Assembly: GCF_004365875.1 (NCBI RefSeq)
Contig: NZ_SODF01000002.1
Location: forward strand, 1,986,971 to 2,050,970
DNA length: 64,000 nt
Direction of reading: 5' to 3'
Source: Kribbella kalugense
Lineage (GTDB): Bacteria > Actinomycetota > Actinomycetes > Propionibacteriales > Kribbellaceae
The notes under the pieces were generated by a model, which saw only the letters and a program-made list of their open reading frames with translations, searched no databases and was not told where the DNA came from. Every line of letters starts with the position of its first letter. Position 1 is the first letter of the stretch. A program made the translations under genes and the position numbers. Shown piece by piece: positions 26,078-36,003 of this stretch.

Positions 26078-26896
26078 TCAGGTCGGGCGTCGGAAGGCTG
26101 CGAGGTCGTTGAGGGCTGCGACGACGACGTTCCAGGCGATGCGGACGCTGTCGTCCTCCGGTTCGTACTCCTGTTTCCATTGTTTGCGGGGGTGGACGAG
26201 GTTGCGGTGGTTGCGCAGTACGTCGGCGTACTCGGCGACGTCCTTGGCGATCCAGCGCTCGTTGCGCGCCTTCTCGATCAATGCCTGAAGGTTGTCGCTC
26301 GGTGCCGGGCCGTCGGCGCGGGTGGCTAGCGCGACGTCGTACAGCACCCCTTCGAGCAGGCTGCCCAGCATGATCAGGGCTGCTGTTGGGGCACCCGACC
26401 GCCAGCACGCGTACGCCTCGTCGAGCCGGTGGCGGAGCTGATGTCCGAAGGCCTCGTCGTTCACGATCTCGGCGATGCTCACGGAGAGCTCGGCAACGCT
26501 CGGAGCGCTGATCCGGTCTGCAACCTGGTTGCCTGCGGCAATCACCGGTCGGCCTGCCTGGTAAATGACCTGGAAGCCCTCCAATGCGAGGAGCTTGTTG
26601 AGTTCTGCCACGACGGCGGACAGCGTGTCCTTCTCGCCGATGTACTCCCGTGGATCGGCGAGCCGGCACACCACACGTCTCATCGCTGCCGGGTCGTGCC
26701 GCCAGGCGCGCAGTTGCTCGAGGGTCCATTCGCGGCGGTAGCCCTCGAATTCGCCGACCGGCAGGCCGGCCGCCTTGAAGAACTTCTCGATCTCGAAACT
26801 CCGCCGATAGTGCGGACTCAGATCGTCTCCGGAGATCAGCTGTGCGATACCTTCCAGAACGTTCTCGTCGAGTTCGAAGGCGCCGTCGTCCGCCAC
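26078..26896 (-). CDS. AbiJ-like/HEPN-domain protein
   Basis: 272 residues, GTG start two bases after the stop of the helicase gene, so the two are one operon. The N-terminal ~130 residues (LSPHYRRSFEIEKFFKAAG, REWTLEQLRAWRHDP) have the look of an AbiJ-type N-terminal domain. The C-terminal ~130 residues are all helical with AALIMLGSLLEGVLYDVA and the HEPN signature region YADVLRNHRNLVHPRKQWK (Arg-Asn...His). HEPN domains with this motif are metal-independent RNases used in abortive infection and toxin systems. Identity as RNase is inference. Confidence 0.7.
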   Translation of the reverse strand: MADDGAFELDENVLEGIAQLISGDDLSPHYRRSFEIEKFFKAAGLPVGEFEGYRREWTLEQLRAWRHDPAAMRRVVCRLADPREYIGEKDTLSAVVAELNKLLALEGFQVIYQAGRPVIAAGNQVADRISAPSVAELSVSIAEIVNDEAFGHQLRHRLDEAYACWRSGAPTAALIMLGSLLEGVLYDVALATRADGPAPSDNLQALIEKARNERWIAKDVAEYADVLRNHRNLVHPRKQWKQEYEPEDDSVRIAWNVVVAALNDLAAFRRPT

Positions 26897-26897
26897 G

Positions 26898-29800
26898 TCA
26901 AACCTCCGTCATCTCGTCGTCGTCCTCCAGCTCGACCGGACTCCAGTCGACGCTGGTGTCCTCAACCACCTCGGGCGGGATCCCATGGGCTTCGAGCAAC
27001 TGCCACAGCGGCGCGAGCTCGTGGTCCCGGTCGAACTCGAACTCGCTCTCGCGAATCCGCACCGTCTGCCACTTCATGCGCTGCAGTTCACGGTCCCGGC
27101 GCGCGTCGTTGGCCTGGTCCTCCGGGCTGGTGTGCCAGCGGTGACCGTCGCACTCGACCGCGATCCGCGAGCCCTTGCCTGCGACAACGAGGTCGAGGCG
27201 TCGCGAGCCGACCGGATACTGCGGTACGACGTGATAACCCCGCCCGCGGATCTCGCGGAAGACGCGCTGTTCGAAGAGGCTCTCGAACGGCATCACCCGA
27301 TTGTTCTCCGAGACCTCGTCCAGCGACGGAGAGGCGCCGTACCCCGACGGCGGTTGCAGCATGTATCCCATCAAGGAGGTCCGGAGATCGCCGGGCTTAA
27401 GCTCTTCGAGGCCGACCGAACTGAAGAGCCACAGCTGATCCCGTGCGCGGCTCGCGGCGACGTTGTACGCCTGCCGGTAGGGCTCCGCGGTGGCCTTGTG
27501 CGGTGTCTCGGCGACGACCATCGACAGGAACACAATGTCGCGTTCGTCTCCCTGGAAGTCCGGTGCGGTACCGATCCGGATCTGCCGCTCCTGACGTACC
27601 TCGGGTGCGATCCGTTGGTTGACGAGGTGTTCGAGCAGTTGCAGATGGCCCTTGACCGACTGCAATACCACGATCCCAAAGCTCTTGCCGGCGTATGCCG
27701 GATCGTCGAGGCAGCGCGCGAGCTCATCGACGATCGCCGTCGCCTCCGGGCGGTTACGACGCCTGTCGCCGGTCCCTTCGATGTGTGCGTCCGGCACTAC
27801 GGTGACACGCAGCGGCGGCAGCGCGTTCGCCTCTCGTTCCCGGAGCGGGATCAGTCCGCCCGACACCCCGGAGTCGTCCGTCTCGTAGAACTGCTTCGAG
27901 GACCAGGTGATGATCTCTGGCACACACCGGAAGTGCTCACGGAGCCGGATCAAGCCAGCCTTCCCTGAACGTGCCGACAAGATGTCGTAGAGGTTCGACT
28001 TCGAGGTGTACAGGCGCCGGATATCGGTGTCGACCTCGGCGAGGTACTCGTCGTTGCGCGCGTACACGACATCGAGCCGGCCGAGCGTGCTGGGTCCCGG
28101 CGTGCACTGCTTGTCGTCTCCGACGACGATGATCCGAGGTGCCATCCACAGCAGGTACAGATGTTCCATTCCGACCTGGCTGGCCTCGTCGACGATCACC
28201 ACGTCGAAGCGGTCGCGCTCGGCAGGAAGGTTCTCCAGGAGATTCGGCAGTGGCACGACCCAGGCTGGAACGGCGCTCTGAGCCTTCTCCATCGCGGAGC
28301 GCGCGGCCTGACGGATCTCGCGAACCTTCTTTCCTTGTCCCGCGCCGATCTTGGACATGTGCGTGCGGTACGTGTTCAACGCTCGCTGCTGGTCGTCCGT
28401 CAGCCGGGCGATGCAGGCACTGGTGGCTTCGGCGGCGGCGAGTTGGGCCGTGACATGGGCAAGCTGATCCTCCACCTCGCGGAACTCGTCAGCGAGGCGG
28501 CGCTCCTGGTCCGCGTTGCGGTGCTCGAGCATGAATCGTTTCGCCAGCGACCACGCCCACGCCGCCGCGACGTCGCGATGCTCCCAGTCCGGATCGACGG
28601 CGTCGCGCTCCAGAATCGCGAGCAGCCGGGGATGCGCGTCACGGAGCACGGCGGACAGCTCGAGGCACCGGACCTCCGCCTTCTGCTCCCGCCGCGCGGC
28701 GTCGATCGCCGCGACGGCGAGCTCGTACTTCTTGACGTCCCGCTCCTCGATCGCGGCGACGAGGTCCGCGAGCTCCGGGCAGGCGTCCGGTCGCCGTACC
28801 AGAGTCTCGAGCGGTGCGCGGACCCGTTCGACCTGCGCCGAGGCGTCGCGGAGTACGGCACCGAGGGTTGCTTGTCCCGCTGCCTCGTGGGCGTCGCGAA
28901 GCGACCGGACGTCAGACAGTTGAACGACGACCCGCTTCTGCTGCAGCAGCTCCCTGACGGAATTCCGCAGTACGCCGAGCCGTACGATCGCGGCCAGTAC
29001 GCGTGCGTTGTCGGCGACCTCGGACAGCACCGCGTGGACGGGGCCGTCCGCGATCTTGACGCCGCCCTCTGTCCAGCGCTGTGCGAGCTGAAGGGCACCG
29101 ACTTCGGCGTCGATTCTGCGCAGGACGGCACGAAGCTGGTCCGCGCTTCGAATCTCGGTACCGTCCACCCGGACGGCCTCCAGCAGCGGCCTGGCAGCCT
29201 TCTGCTGCGCCGACTGCATCAGCTTCTTGAAGCTTCCGCCTTGGTCGAGATAGGCGAGGAACGCATTGCCCGCGACGAGCCAGCCGCGAGCCGTGCCCAG
29301 GGTCGCAAAGCTGATCGCTTGCTGCACGAATTCGACGACATGATCGCCATTCTCTCCGCGGATAGCGGCGAGCAGACGGCCCGGCTCGTCAGCGGCTGCG
29401 GCGAGATGCTCCCACAGACCGGCGTTCCGACCGGCAAGGGCATCGTCCACCGCCTGCTGAATCCAGGAGCCGCTGGACACCGATGCCGACGAATAGCCGG
29501 CTTCCTCCACGCCTTGCACCAACTGGTGCAGCAGATCGGCGACGTTCGACAGGTCTTCAGCCGGCAACGTCGACAGCTGACGCGCGAGCGAACTGTTGAC
29601 CTGATTCAAGCGCTCACGGGCGTCGCGTTCGGCCCTCGTCAGCTCGGCCAGCGTCGCGGTGGAGACGAGTCCCTCGGGCGACGGGATGCGCTGACCCGGT
29701 CTCCGCTCGCGTCCCGGCGTACGGTCGGCCAGCAACAGCCGCAACTCGCTGAACGTTGCGGGCGACAGCGGTGGGCGTTCCGGCGCCGTTCGGGGCAGTT

Positions 29801-31421
29801 CCGGCACCCAGTCGTGTTCGGCCGCGGTCCGGTTCACATCCCGGACGATCTCCGCGAGAGAGCCGCGGTAGACCGACGGATCGAACCACGGCGCGACGGG
29901 ATCGAACGTCCGCTGCTCGATCTCCCGCAACTCGGCGATCCGCCGATTCAGGCTGACGCTGCGATCCTTGAGCGCATCCCGCTCCGCGGCCAGCTTCGCC
30001 GCAGCGGACTTCAGGCTCTTCTGGTCGGACGTCGCCAACGTGGTCGACAACGCCTGCAGGCCGCGTTCCAGCTCCGCGGCGGCGTCCTTGCTGCCGCCGG
30101 TGAGCAACACGCACAAGGACTTCAGTTCCGCGGGGATCCGTTCGCGCAGCACACGGAGGGCCTGATCCTTCTGACTGGTCACGAGTACGCGCTGACCGCG
30201 AGCGAGGAGGGCGGAGACCAGGTTGGCGATCGTGTGGGTTTTACCCGTCCCGGGTGGTCCTTGAACGACGACCGCGGTCTCCTTGCTCAGGATGTGCAGT
30301 ACCCGTTCCTGCTCCTCGTTCGCATCCAGCGGAAACAGCGGATCCTTGCCGAGTACGTCGCCGCGCGTCGACCCCTGGCGCTCCAGCCACGAGCGTCGCT
30401 GATCCGGCTCGGTATCGACGATCGCCTGCGCGAGACCCACCGGGACCTCGACCGATGGCTGCCGCAGCTCACCGGCGATCTTCCGGTACGCCTCGGCGAG
30501 GAGCTCCCGGCTGCGAGGCCGCAGCACCAGGGCCGGGGCGGGGGCGAGCAACGGACCGGTGGCGAGGGTCGCATCGTCGTCGCTTCTCCGTGTCCGTTCC
30601 TCGAATCCGGCGGTCAGTCCGAGGCCCATCCACGCCCGGAGCCGATCCATCGTGGCCGGGCCCAGAAACGGTTCGGCAGCGTCGAGGATGTCTTCCTTCG
30701 TCGCGGCGCCGCGGTCCGGACGGTACTCCCCGAGATCCTCGAACAGCTCTCGGTCCTCGAACCGCCTGCGACCGGAAGGCGCCAGCACCCGGACAACCCC
30801 GGAGCGTTCGATCACGGGCGCCACGGGCACGGTCAGCAGGTGCCGTCGGATCAGGTCGCCGTCCGGAGCCTGCCATGTCACCAATCCGAGGGCCAGGACA
30901 AGCTCGAGCTCGTCGTCGCGCTGCTCCATGGCTTTCGCGGCGTGCTCCAGATCCTCGTGGAACTGCCGCAGGACGGCCCGTTCACGTTCCTCGGCTGCCC
31001 ACTTGCGCCAGCTTTGCAGCCACTCGAGGTAGGTCGCGCGCCGACGAGCTACCGCCGGATCCTCCGGCCGTTCGTCATCGGCGGGATCGCCCCTGCTCTC
31101 CGAGTCCAGTAGCCGGGGCGCCGGGCCGTTCGGATCGCTTCGGCCAGTGCGCTCCACGAACTCGTCGATGTCAGCCGGAACCGCTGGAAACGGCACGATC
31201 GCCACTGGCCGGGCCTCCAGTAGGACCTCGGAGTCGCCCGACCTAACCTCGATCCCCGCAGGACGCTCGTCGAGCCACACCACCCGCTCAGGTGCTCGTG
31301 CGCTCGACGACATCACGTCGCGGACCGGATTCCGGTTGGCCGAGTCGGTGATGTCCGCCAGGAAGTCGATCAGGCTCGTCGTTCTCCGCACCGCCACCGC
31401 GTCGAAGTCGTCATCCGGCAC
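26898..31421 (-). CDS. Giant SF1 helicase with C-terminal Vsr/DUF559-like nuclease
   Basis: About 1507 residues from the GTG of VPDDDFDAV, which has GGAGGGG upstream; an upstream ATG at 31457 is possible. Walker A VVQGPPGTGKTHTIANLV (about 385-402), long coiled insert, Walker B DVVIVDEASQVGMEHLYLL (about 1075), VVGDDKQCTP, RLREHFRC, and late helicase motifs DFQGDERDIVFLSMV and YNVAASRARDQLWL. The last ~130 residues are a nuclease: FEQRVFREIRGRGYHVVPQY, RLDLVVAGKGSRIAVECDGH and RVRESEFE-like end, the pattern of very-short-patch-repair/DUF559 (MTES_1575) endonucleases. Such SF1-nuclease fusions belong to predicted phage defence. It is transcribed with the HEPN gene. Confidence 0.85.
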   Translation of the reverse strand: MPDDDFDAVAVRRTTSLIDFLADITDSANRNPVRDVMSSSARAPERVVWLDERPAGIEVRSGDSEVLLEARPVAIVPFPAVPADIDEFVERTGRSDPNGPAPRLLDSESRGDPADDERPEDPAVARRRATYLEWLQSWRKWAAEERERAVLRQFHEDLEHAAKAMEQRDDELELVLALGLVTWQAPDGDLIRRHLLTVPVAPVIERSGVVRVLAPSGRRRFEDRELFEDLGEYRPDRGAATKEDILDAAEPFLGPATMDRLRAWMGLGLTAGFEERTRRSDDDATLATGPLLAPAPALVLRPRSRELLAEAYRKIAGELRQPSVEVPVGLAQAIVDTEPDQRRSWLERQGSTRGDVLGKDPLFPLDANEEQERVLHILSKETAVVVQGPPGTGKTHTIANLVSALLARGQRVLVTSQKDQALRVLRERIPAELKSLCVLLTGGSKDAAAELERGLQALSTTLATSDQKSLKSAAAKLAAERDALKDRSVSLNRRIAELREIEQRTFDPVAPWFDPSVYRGSLAEIVRDVNRTAAEHDWVPELPRTAPERPPLSPATFSELRLLLADRTPGRERRPGQRIPSPEGLVSTATLAELTRAERDARERLNQVNSSLARQLSTLPAEDLSNVADLLHQLVQGVEEAGYSSASVSSGSWIQQAVDDALAGRNAGLWEHLAAAADEPGRLLAAIRGENGDHVVEFVQQAISFATLGTARGWLVAGNAFLAYLDQGGSFKKLMQSAQQKAARPLLEAVRVDGTEIRSADQLRAVLRRIDAEVGALQLAQRWTEGGVKIADGPVHAVLSEVADNARVLAAIVRLGVLRNSVRELLQQKRVVVQLSDVRSLRDAHEAAGQATLGAVLRDASAQVERVRAPLETLVRRPDACPELADLVAAIEERDVKKYELAVAAIDAARREQKAEVRCLELSAVLRDAHPRLLAILERDAVDPDWEHRDVAAAWAWSLAKRFMLEHRNADQERRLADEFREVEDQLAHVTAQLAAAEATSACIARLTDDQQRALNTYRTHMSKIGAGQGKKVREIRQAARSAMEKAQSAVPAWVVPLPNLLENLPAERDRFDVVIVDEASQVGMEHLYLLWMAPRIIVVGDDKQCTPGPSTLGRLDVVYARNDEYLAEVDTDIRRLYTSKSNLYDILSARSGKAGLIRLREHFRCVPEIITWSSKQFYETDDSGVSGGLIPLREREANALPPLRVTVVPDAHIEGTGDRRRNRPEATAIVDELARCLDDPAYAGKSFGIVVLQSVKGHLQLLEHLVNQRIAPEVRQERQIRIGTAPDFQGDERDIVFLSMVVAETPHKATAEPYRQAYNVAASRARDQLWLFSSVGLEELKPGDLRTSLMGYMLQPPSGYGASPSLDEVSENNRVMPFESLFEQRVFREIRGRGYHVVPQYPVGSRRLDLVVAGKGSRIAVECDGHRWHTSPEDQANDARRDRELQRMKWQTVRIRESEFEFDRDHELAPLWQLLEAHGIPPEVVEDTSVDWSPVELEDDDEMTEV

Positions 31422-31571
31422 CCCACGTCCCCCCTCCAACAACGCCGCACCCCCCAACGCACCCAGCGTCGTCCAGGCAACTGTCCGTGTTCAGAGTGCC
31501 GCAAACCTCGCGATATGTCACCAGACCGTCCCACTGTCCGGCCGTGAGGCTTGTACGAGGGCGCACGTAAT

Positions 31572-32454
31572 ATGACCGGTCGTGGCGGCGTCGGTTTCAG
31601 TACCTGAGAAGTCGAGCATTGGGTCAGCCAGTATGTGACCTACCGGTTCAAGTCTCGAGCGGCGCTGTGGTGGCCGGCGGCGGGCGAGGACGTCGACGTC
31701 GCCTGGTTGCCGTCCAGACCGGGCAAAGCTGTGCAACTCGAGCTCAAGACGACGAAGCTCGTCGGCGCGCACAAGCAGGACGTGCTGGTGGATCTGGGGC
31801 AGCTGTGGGACTACTGCCGGCGCCCCTCTCGGTCTGCAGCCGTTCTATGTCTTCCCGCGGCCCGACTGGGGTGGGGAGCTGGCGGCTGTGGCCAGGCACA
31901 GCGGTGTCCCGGTGACGGAGCTGGCCTTCCGGCGCAGTGGTGACGGCTGGTGGTTCGCTGACTGGATGATCGTCCTGACGACTGGCGAAGTCGCTGACGT
32001 TCTCTCGTCCGAGCTTCAGCCTCATGGCTCGCCCAAGCGAGGGCAGAAGACGTGCCTGGTCCGGTATGACGTCGCGAATCAGACCGAGACGTGGGGATCC
32101 GGCAGGCCACGCCCATCTGCGACGAGCTGGCTGGATTTCTGGGACAGACTTCTGCGTTGTGGCCAAGCCGACTGGCCCCAGCTCGTCCGGCTCCCCGCGC
32201 ACTCCCTCGCCGCCGTGCGCGCGTGGCACCGGCCCGAGGAGGTGCTCCGCCTGCTCCGCGCGGCAGCTCGACAGGAACAACGGCGGCCGCAGGACCTCGT
32301 GACCCTCGTTCCCTCAGACGGTGGTTTTCTGGCGGCTACGGACGAGGATCACGGTCTCGATGAGGCCGACTGGGCAGGCGTCGCCGATGAGGGTGTGGAA
32401 GACCACCGGCAAGTCGTGTTTCTCGATGCTGCGGCATTGAAGGGCCTGGCCTGA
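31572..32454 (+). pseudogene. PD-(D/E)xK nuclease-like gene with stop and frameshift
   Basis: A coherent protein can be traced from the ATG at 31572 to the stop at 32454, but it is broken twice. An in-frame TGA lies at 31605, and a frame change occurs near 31825 (DLGQLWDYCRRP in one frame, GLQPFYVFPRPDWGGEL in the next). The N-terminal part contains DVDVAWLP..PGKAVQLELKTTK, a D...ExK pattern like restriction-nuclease folds. The rest has no match I recognise. Two independent lesions argue for decay rather than one sequencing error. Confidence 0.65.
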
Positions 32455-32580
32455 TCTCACCCGCCAGGTGGATCTTATCGACACGAGTGGGACGGTCCTC
32501 CCGACCGACCGGGACGACGTTGCCCCTGTGCGAGTCTGTCAGGCAGCATTCGCCTTGTCGGTTGCCATGGGAGGTGATGG

Positions 32581-33714
32581 ATGGGATTCGAGGAAGCTGT
32601 CGACGTTCTCCAACCGCTGCTTGACGCCGGTTGGTTTCTGGACGAGCAGAACTTGTGGGCAGATGCAGACGTCATCTTCGGCTCGCTCTGTCGTGCGTGC
32701 TCGGCGATGGATTTCGAATTCGATCCGAGTGAGCGTCGTCTGACACTTCTCGCCTCGGAGGATCCAGACGCCATGGTTGTCCTGCTTGACGAGCCGCTGG
32801 TGATCGGTCTCGGTGGCGGGGACCGGTCGGTCGAGGCACTGGCGGGCGCGTCGGGTCTCCTTGACCCGTGCCAGGTCGAACCCGCTCCCGAGTGTGAAAT
32901 GCGCGCGAGCGAGTTCACCGCGGTGCTGTTCGTCGATGAGGTGCTCGAGCGTGCTGCCGAGTATCGGGGCACATCGATGAGGGAAGCTGCCGAGGCGCTC
33001 GATCAGCACCCTGAGTTCTCAGGAATGATGCGGTGGATCATGTTCACCGGCGGCAGTCGGGTGTTGCCGGAGTATGTCCCATCGGCAGTGGCCCTTGCGA
33101 TTGGTGGCTTCTGCTGGCGGAACAACACATCTGTCGAGGACGAACACCATCGCGTCACCGACGTGGAGATGGCGAAGACGAACATTGCCGCTGTACGGGT
33201 CGCTCAGCGCCATGTGACAGATGACGGCGTCGACTGGGCAGGCCTCGAGGATGCGCTGTGCGCTCCCGGCCGCGAACTGGGCGACGGACGTCGAATCGAC
33301 CTGCTCTTCGGCGAGTCGTGGGTCGGCGTCGCGGACAGTGTTCGCTCTCAGGTTCGGCTCTGGCGGCGCTTCGACGACGACCTGCTGGGACCAGACGCCA
33401 CGCTCATCCTGCTATCGATCGCCGGTGCGAGCGGCTACATGCGCCATTGGTGGGGTCAGGGCCGATGGCCGAGCATCGTCGAAACAGTTACCCGGCAGCT
33501 AGCGTCCGCCGGTGTTGCTCCGCCACCGCCATACGACGAACTAGGTGTGGAGCGACTCGTCCGCGACTTGTCCGACGCACCCGATCGCGTGCCCGACGAA
33601 GTACTGGGCTGGGCGATCGATCCGCCGGTGCCGCTGGATGGCCCTCGCGGCCTCCGGATGACTGACGCAACGTCACCAATCATCCGGAAGTTCTTCGCCG
33701 CAACGGCTCCCTGA
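32581..33714 (+). CDS. Hypothetical protein, intact, unknown family
   Basis: 377 residues, ATG with GGGAGGTGAT upstream, no frame problem. Two halves are visible: an acidic alpha/beta N-terminal part (GWFLDEQNLWADADVIFG, LLASEDPDAMVVLLDEPLVI) and a helical C-terminal part (LRMTDATSPIIRKFF end, GVADSVRSQVRLWRRFDDD). WIMFTGGSRVLPEYVPSAV in the middle suggests an additional folded segment. No catalytic motif or signal peptide. It is one of few intact genes in an otherwise decayed stretch, so it may be under selection or newly arrived. Confidence 0.6.
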   Translation: MGFEEAVDVLQPLLDAGWFLDEQNLWADADVIFGSLCRACSAMDFEFDPSERRLTLLASEDPDAMVVLLDEPLVIGLGGGDRSVEALAGASGLLDPCQVEPAPECEMRASEFTAVLFVDEVLERAAEYRGTSMREAAEALDQHPEFSGMMRWIMFTGGSRVLPEYVPSAVALAIGGFCWRNNTSVEDEHHRVTDVEMAKTNIAAVRVAQRHVTDDGVDWAGLEDALCAPGRELGDGRRIDLLFGESWVGVADSVRSQVRLWRRFDDDLLGPDATLILLSIAGASGYMRHWWGQGRWPSIVETVTRQLASAGVAPPPPYDELGVERLVRDLSDAPDRVPDEVLGWAIDPPVPLDGPRGLRMTDATSPIIRKFFAATAP

Positions 33715-33898
33715 AGCCTGTCGGCACGCGGAGACGTGTTTGCGCGTTGTCCGCCGATCCGCTGAGGACATCAACAGACTCGAACCGGACCACGTAGTGT
33801 CTGCAGCGGGCCCAGCGCCTATGACAGGCCTCGATCCGTCGCCAACGTCGTCAGCTTCCTCGACGTGTCGGCCGCTGCACTGGTCATACTTTGAGTAG

Positions 33899-34487
33899 GT
33901 GTTCGATGGTCGTCGCGCTGATAGCTACCCGGTCGTCTTTGGTCGACGTCGGCTCCTCGTGCTGCCGGATGGCCGTGCACTCGACCACGGCAGAGGTATC
34001 GACCTGCGGCCGTCACTGGGCCGATGCGCTAGGCGTTCCCGGGCAGTGGCCATTCTTCGATCTTGCCGTGATGTTCGATCCGTCGGTCGAGAACAATCCG
34101 GTGTGGATGGAACGCCTGGAGGCAGACAGCGGACACAAGCTGTGGACGAGGTCCAGGCAAGTCGTTGCCGACATGTTCCGTTGGGCTTCTCTTGGCGATC
34201 GTCCAAAGGAACGGTTTCCTGAGTTCGACGACCCGTACGAGCCGATGATCCAGTTGCTTGAACGCGGTGGCGAGATCTGGCCGGCCACGGCTCGATCGAG
34301 TTCTACCTAGGGTCCGTGCCGTATCGCAACGTTGCTGACAGGCTCTCCCAGCCCCCTCTTCCGATGGATCCGGTGACATTGGATTCCTTGGACGAGGACT
34401 ACCGGATCAGGGCCGAGGAATCCCGTGCCCGTGCAGCCGCCCAGCGAGCAGCCGAGTCAGTGCAGCCACCCACGCGAGAGGTGCAAT
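33899..34487 (+). pseudogene. Frameshifted hypothetical gene remnant
   Basis: Three consecutive frames carry one protein: YPVVFGRRRLLVLPDGRAL (33899 frame), then LGVPGQWPFFDLAVMFDPSV to ERFPEFDDPYEPMIQLLERG (next frame), then HGSIEFYLGSVPYRNVADRL to PPTREVQ and a TGA at 34487 (third frame). The pieces have normal coding composition and follow in order, so at least two frameshifts have broken an ancestral gene of about 195 residues. Function unknown. Confidence 0.55.
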
Positions 34488-34676
34488 GACGCGGACGCAG
34501 CCTGGCCGACCCTTCCAACGCCTCGACTGGATGCGCTACGACGACTGGGCGATGCCGAACAGGAGGCACGCTCCAGGGTGGCTGGTGCGTTCGCCGACCA
34601 CCGCCACGATGCCCAACTGTTGCGATTGAGCGAGGACATCTCGGCATACGTGTACGTCGAGCGCTCGCCACTGTAG
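34487..34676 (+). pseudogene. Short remnant of a second unknown gene
   Basis: An ATG at 34487 overlaps the previous remnant's stop, but the coding-like phrase RLDALRRLGDAEQEARSRVA then LLRLSEDISAYVYVERSPL is in a different frame ending in TAG at 34676. Probably a truncated or shifted small gene; no family recognised. Confidence 0.35.
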
Positions 34677-34706
34677 GAATCTCACCCGTCCAAAGGAGCA
34701 ATTCTG

Positions 34707-35066
34707 TTGTCGAACGAACAGGGCCGCATCTTCCGTGACGCATGGATCGCGGGCGTGACGAAGCACTACCCCGGTGAACCAAAGCCCGGGTACGTCGCAC
34801 CATGGGAAGAGACACCCGATTGGGAGCGGGAGAGCGCGGCGGCGGTCTACGAGCAGGTGCGGGCGTTCGTCGAGGTCTCTGGCGGAAACACGAGCAAGCT
34901 CAGCCGGGAGCAGAAGGGCCGGTTTGTGGCGCTGTGCTGGATCGCGCAGATCTACCGTCACGTCCCCGATCCCAAACCCAGCTACGTAGCCGATTGGGAC
35001 GACCTGCCAGGCTGGCAGCGAGAGGCTGACGCGGACATCTTTGAACGGATCGAACGCGAGATCTGA
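34707..35066 (+). CDS. Small protein with internal twofold repeat
   Basis: 119 residues starting with TTG, supported by GGAG eight bases upstream. Two halves are homologous: WIAGVTKHYPGEPKPGYVAP, then WEETPDWERES, against WIAQIYRHVPDPKPSYVADW, then DDLPGWQREAD. The conserved pattern is WIA...(K/R)H.P..PKP.YV..W...P.W.RE. Highly hydrophilic, no signal peptide. No function recognised; the pattern is typical of small proteins found in actinobacterial accessory regions. Confidence 0.7.
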   Translation: MSNEQGRIFRDAWIAGVTKHYPGEPKPGYVAPWEETPDWERESAAAVYEQVRAFVEVSGGNTSKLSREQKGRFVALCWIAQIYRHVPDPKPSYVADWDDLPGWQREADADIFERIEREI

Positions 35067-35220
35067 CACCCGCCGGTCGAGGCTTCGTACGGTCGAACCG
35101 TTGCCACTCGTTGCCCAGCGATAGGCTGATCGCTCGGGTTGAGCGGTCACGTGTGTCTTCTGGTTCAGCCATTGATGCCTGACCCGAGGGCGTCAGCGGC
35201 TTGCTCCGAGGGAGGAAAGC

Positions 35221-35764
35221 ATGACCCTGACCTTGTCCCGCCATACGGGGGTCCGAGACGCTCGAACTCGTGTCGAGGCTCAAGCCGCTCTATGCGAACG
35301 CGTACTCTGAGCCTCCGTACGGGATGTCGGATGAGGACATTGAGCAGTTCGAGATCCGGATCACGACGCATGCCGGCCTCGACGGCTTCGTCTTGGTCGT
35401 CGGAGAGGTCGACGGGCGGCTTGTGGGGTTCTCGTACGGATTCACCTTTCCTCCTGGACGATGGTGGACCGGTGTCGAGACTGACCCTCCTCCTGCCGAG
35501 GTTGCTTCAGGCCCCCTTTTCGCGGTGATCGAGCTCGGCGTACACACGGATTTCCGTGGCCGCGGCTTCTCCCGCCAACTCGTCGATGCTGTTCTCGCCG
35601 GCCGGCCGGAGGCCTTCGCGAGTCTCATTTCCCGCCCGGGTGCACAGGCTCATGCGATGTATAAACGCTGGGGGTGGAAGAAGGTCGGCACCACGCAGAC
35701 GTACACGCATCGGCCCGTTGAGGACATCGACGTCCTCCCTCTGCACGACAGCAGGCCCGCCTGA
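35221..35764 (+). pseudogene. GNAT acetyltransferase with 5' frameshift
   Basis: The C-terminal 164 residues read as a GNAT: KPLYANAYSEPPYG, GFVLVVGEVDGRLVGFSYGF, IELGVHTDFRGRGFSRQLVD (acetyl-CoA loop RGRGF) and AHAMYKRWGWKKVG. The natural start, ATG at 35221 with GGAGGAAAG upstream, gives MTLTLSRHTG and then runs out of frame near 35250, where GSETLELVSRL in the GNAT frame takes over. One indel would restore a normal N-terminus. The shortened frame from GTG 35270 might still fold but lacks a good start, so I call it broken. Confidence 0.6.
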
Positions 35765-35786
35765 CCTCTCGAAGGAGGCCTCGATC

Positions 35787-35991
35787 ATGAGCAACCGTCC
35801 GCTCGGTATGTCCCACCTCGTGCGTTCCACCGTCGAGCAGACGGCGGCGGACGAGGCACAGTTCGGACCCTGAAACGCAGATCAGCATGACCTCCTACGG
35901 TCAGGCATGGAAGGGTCAGCCTGCCGTGCTCGCTGCCGGGCAGCGCCGGTCGGGTGTCGGCAAGGACGACGCGAACAGTCTGCTCGCCTGA
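35787..35991 (+). pseudogene. Graspetide-type RiPP precursor with +1 frameshift
   Basis: ATG at 35787 with GGAGG upstream gives MSNRPLGMSHLVRSTVEQ and AADEAQF, then hits TGA at 35871 after an extra base near 35865. Skipping it continues as DPETQISMTSYGQAW, KGQPAVLAAG and ends NSLLA, TGA at 35989; 67 residues in all. An N-terminal RPxG...., an xFDP.TQ core-proximal phrase and a polar tail are the look of actinobacterial ATP-grasp-modified RiPP precursors. The downstream remnant of an ATP-grasp ligase supports this. Confidence 0.6.
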
Positions 35992-36003
35992 TCTGCCGCC
36001 TTG

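Noticed and set aside
28161..31112. Open frame of 983 residues on the plus strand opposite the helicase
   Set aside because: It mirrors the helicase codons; its product is Arg/Gln-rich with no family motif, while the minus strand has complete helicase and nuclease motifs.
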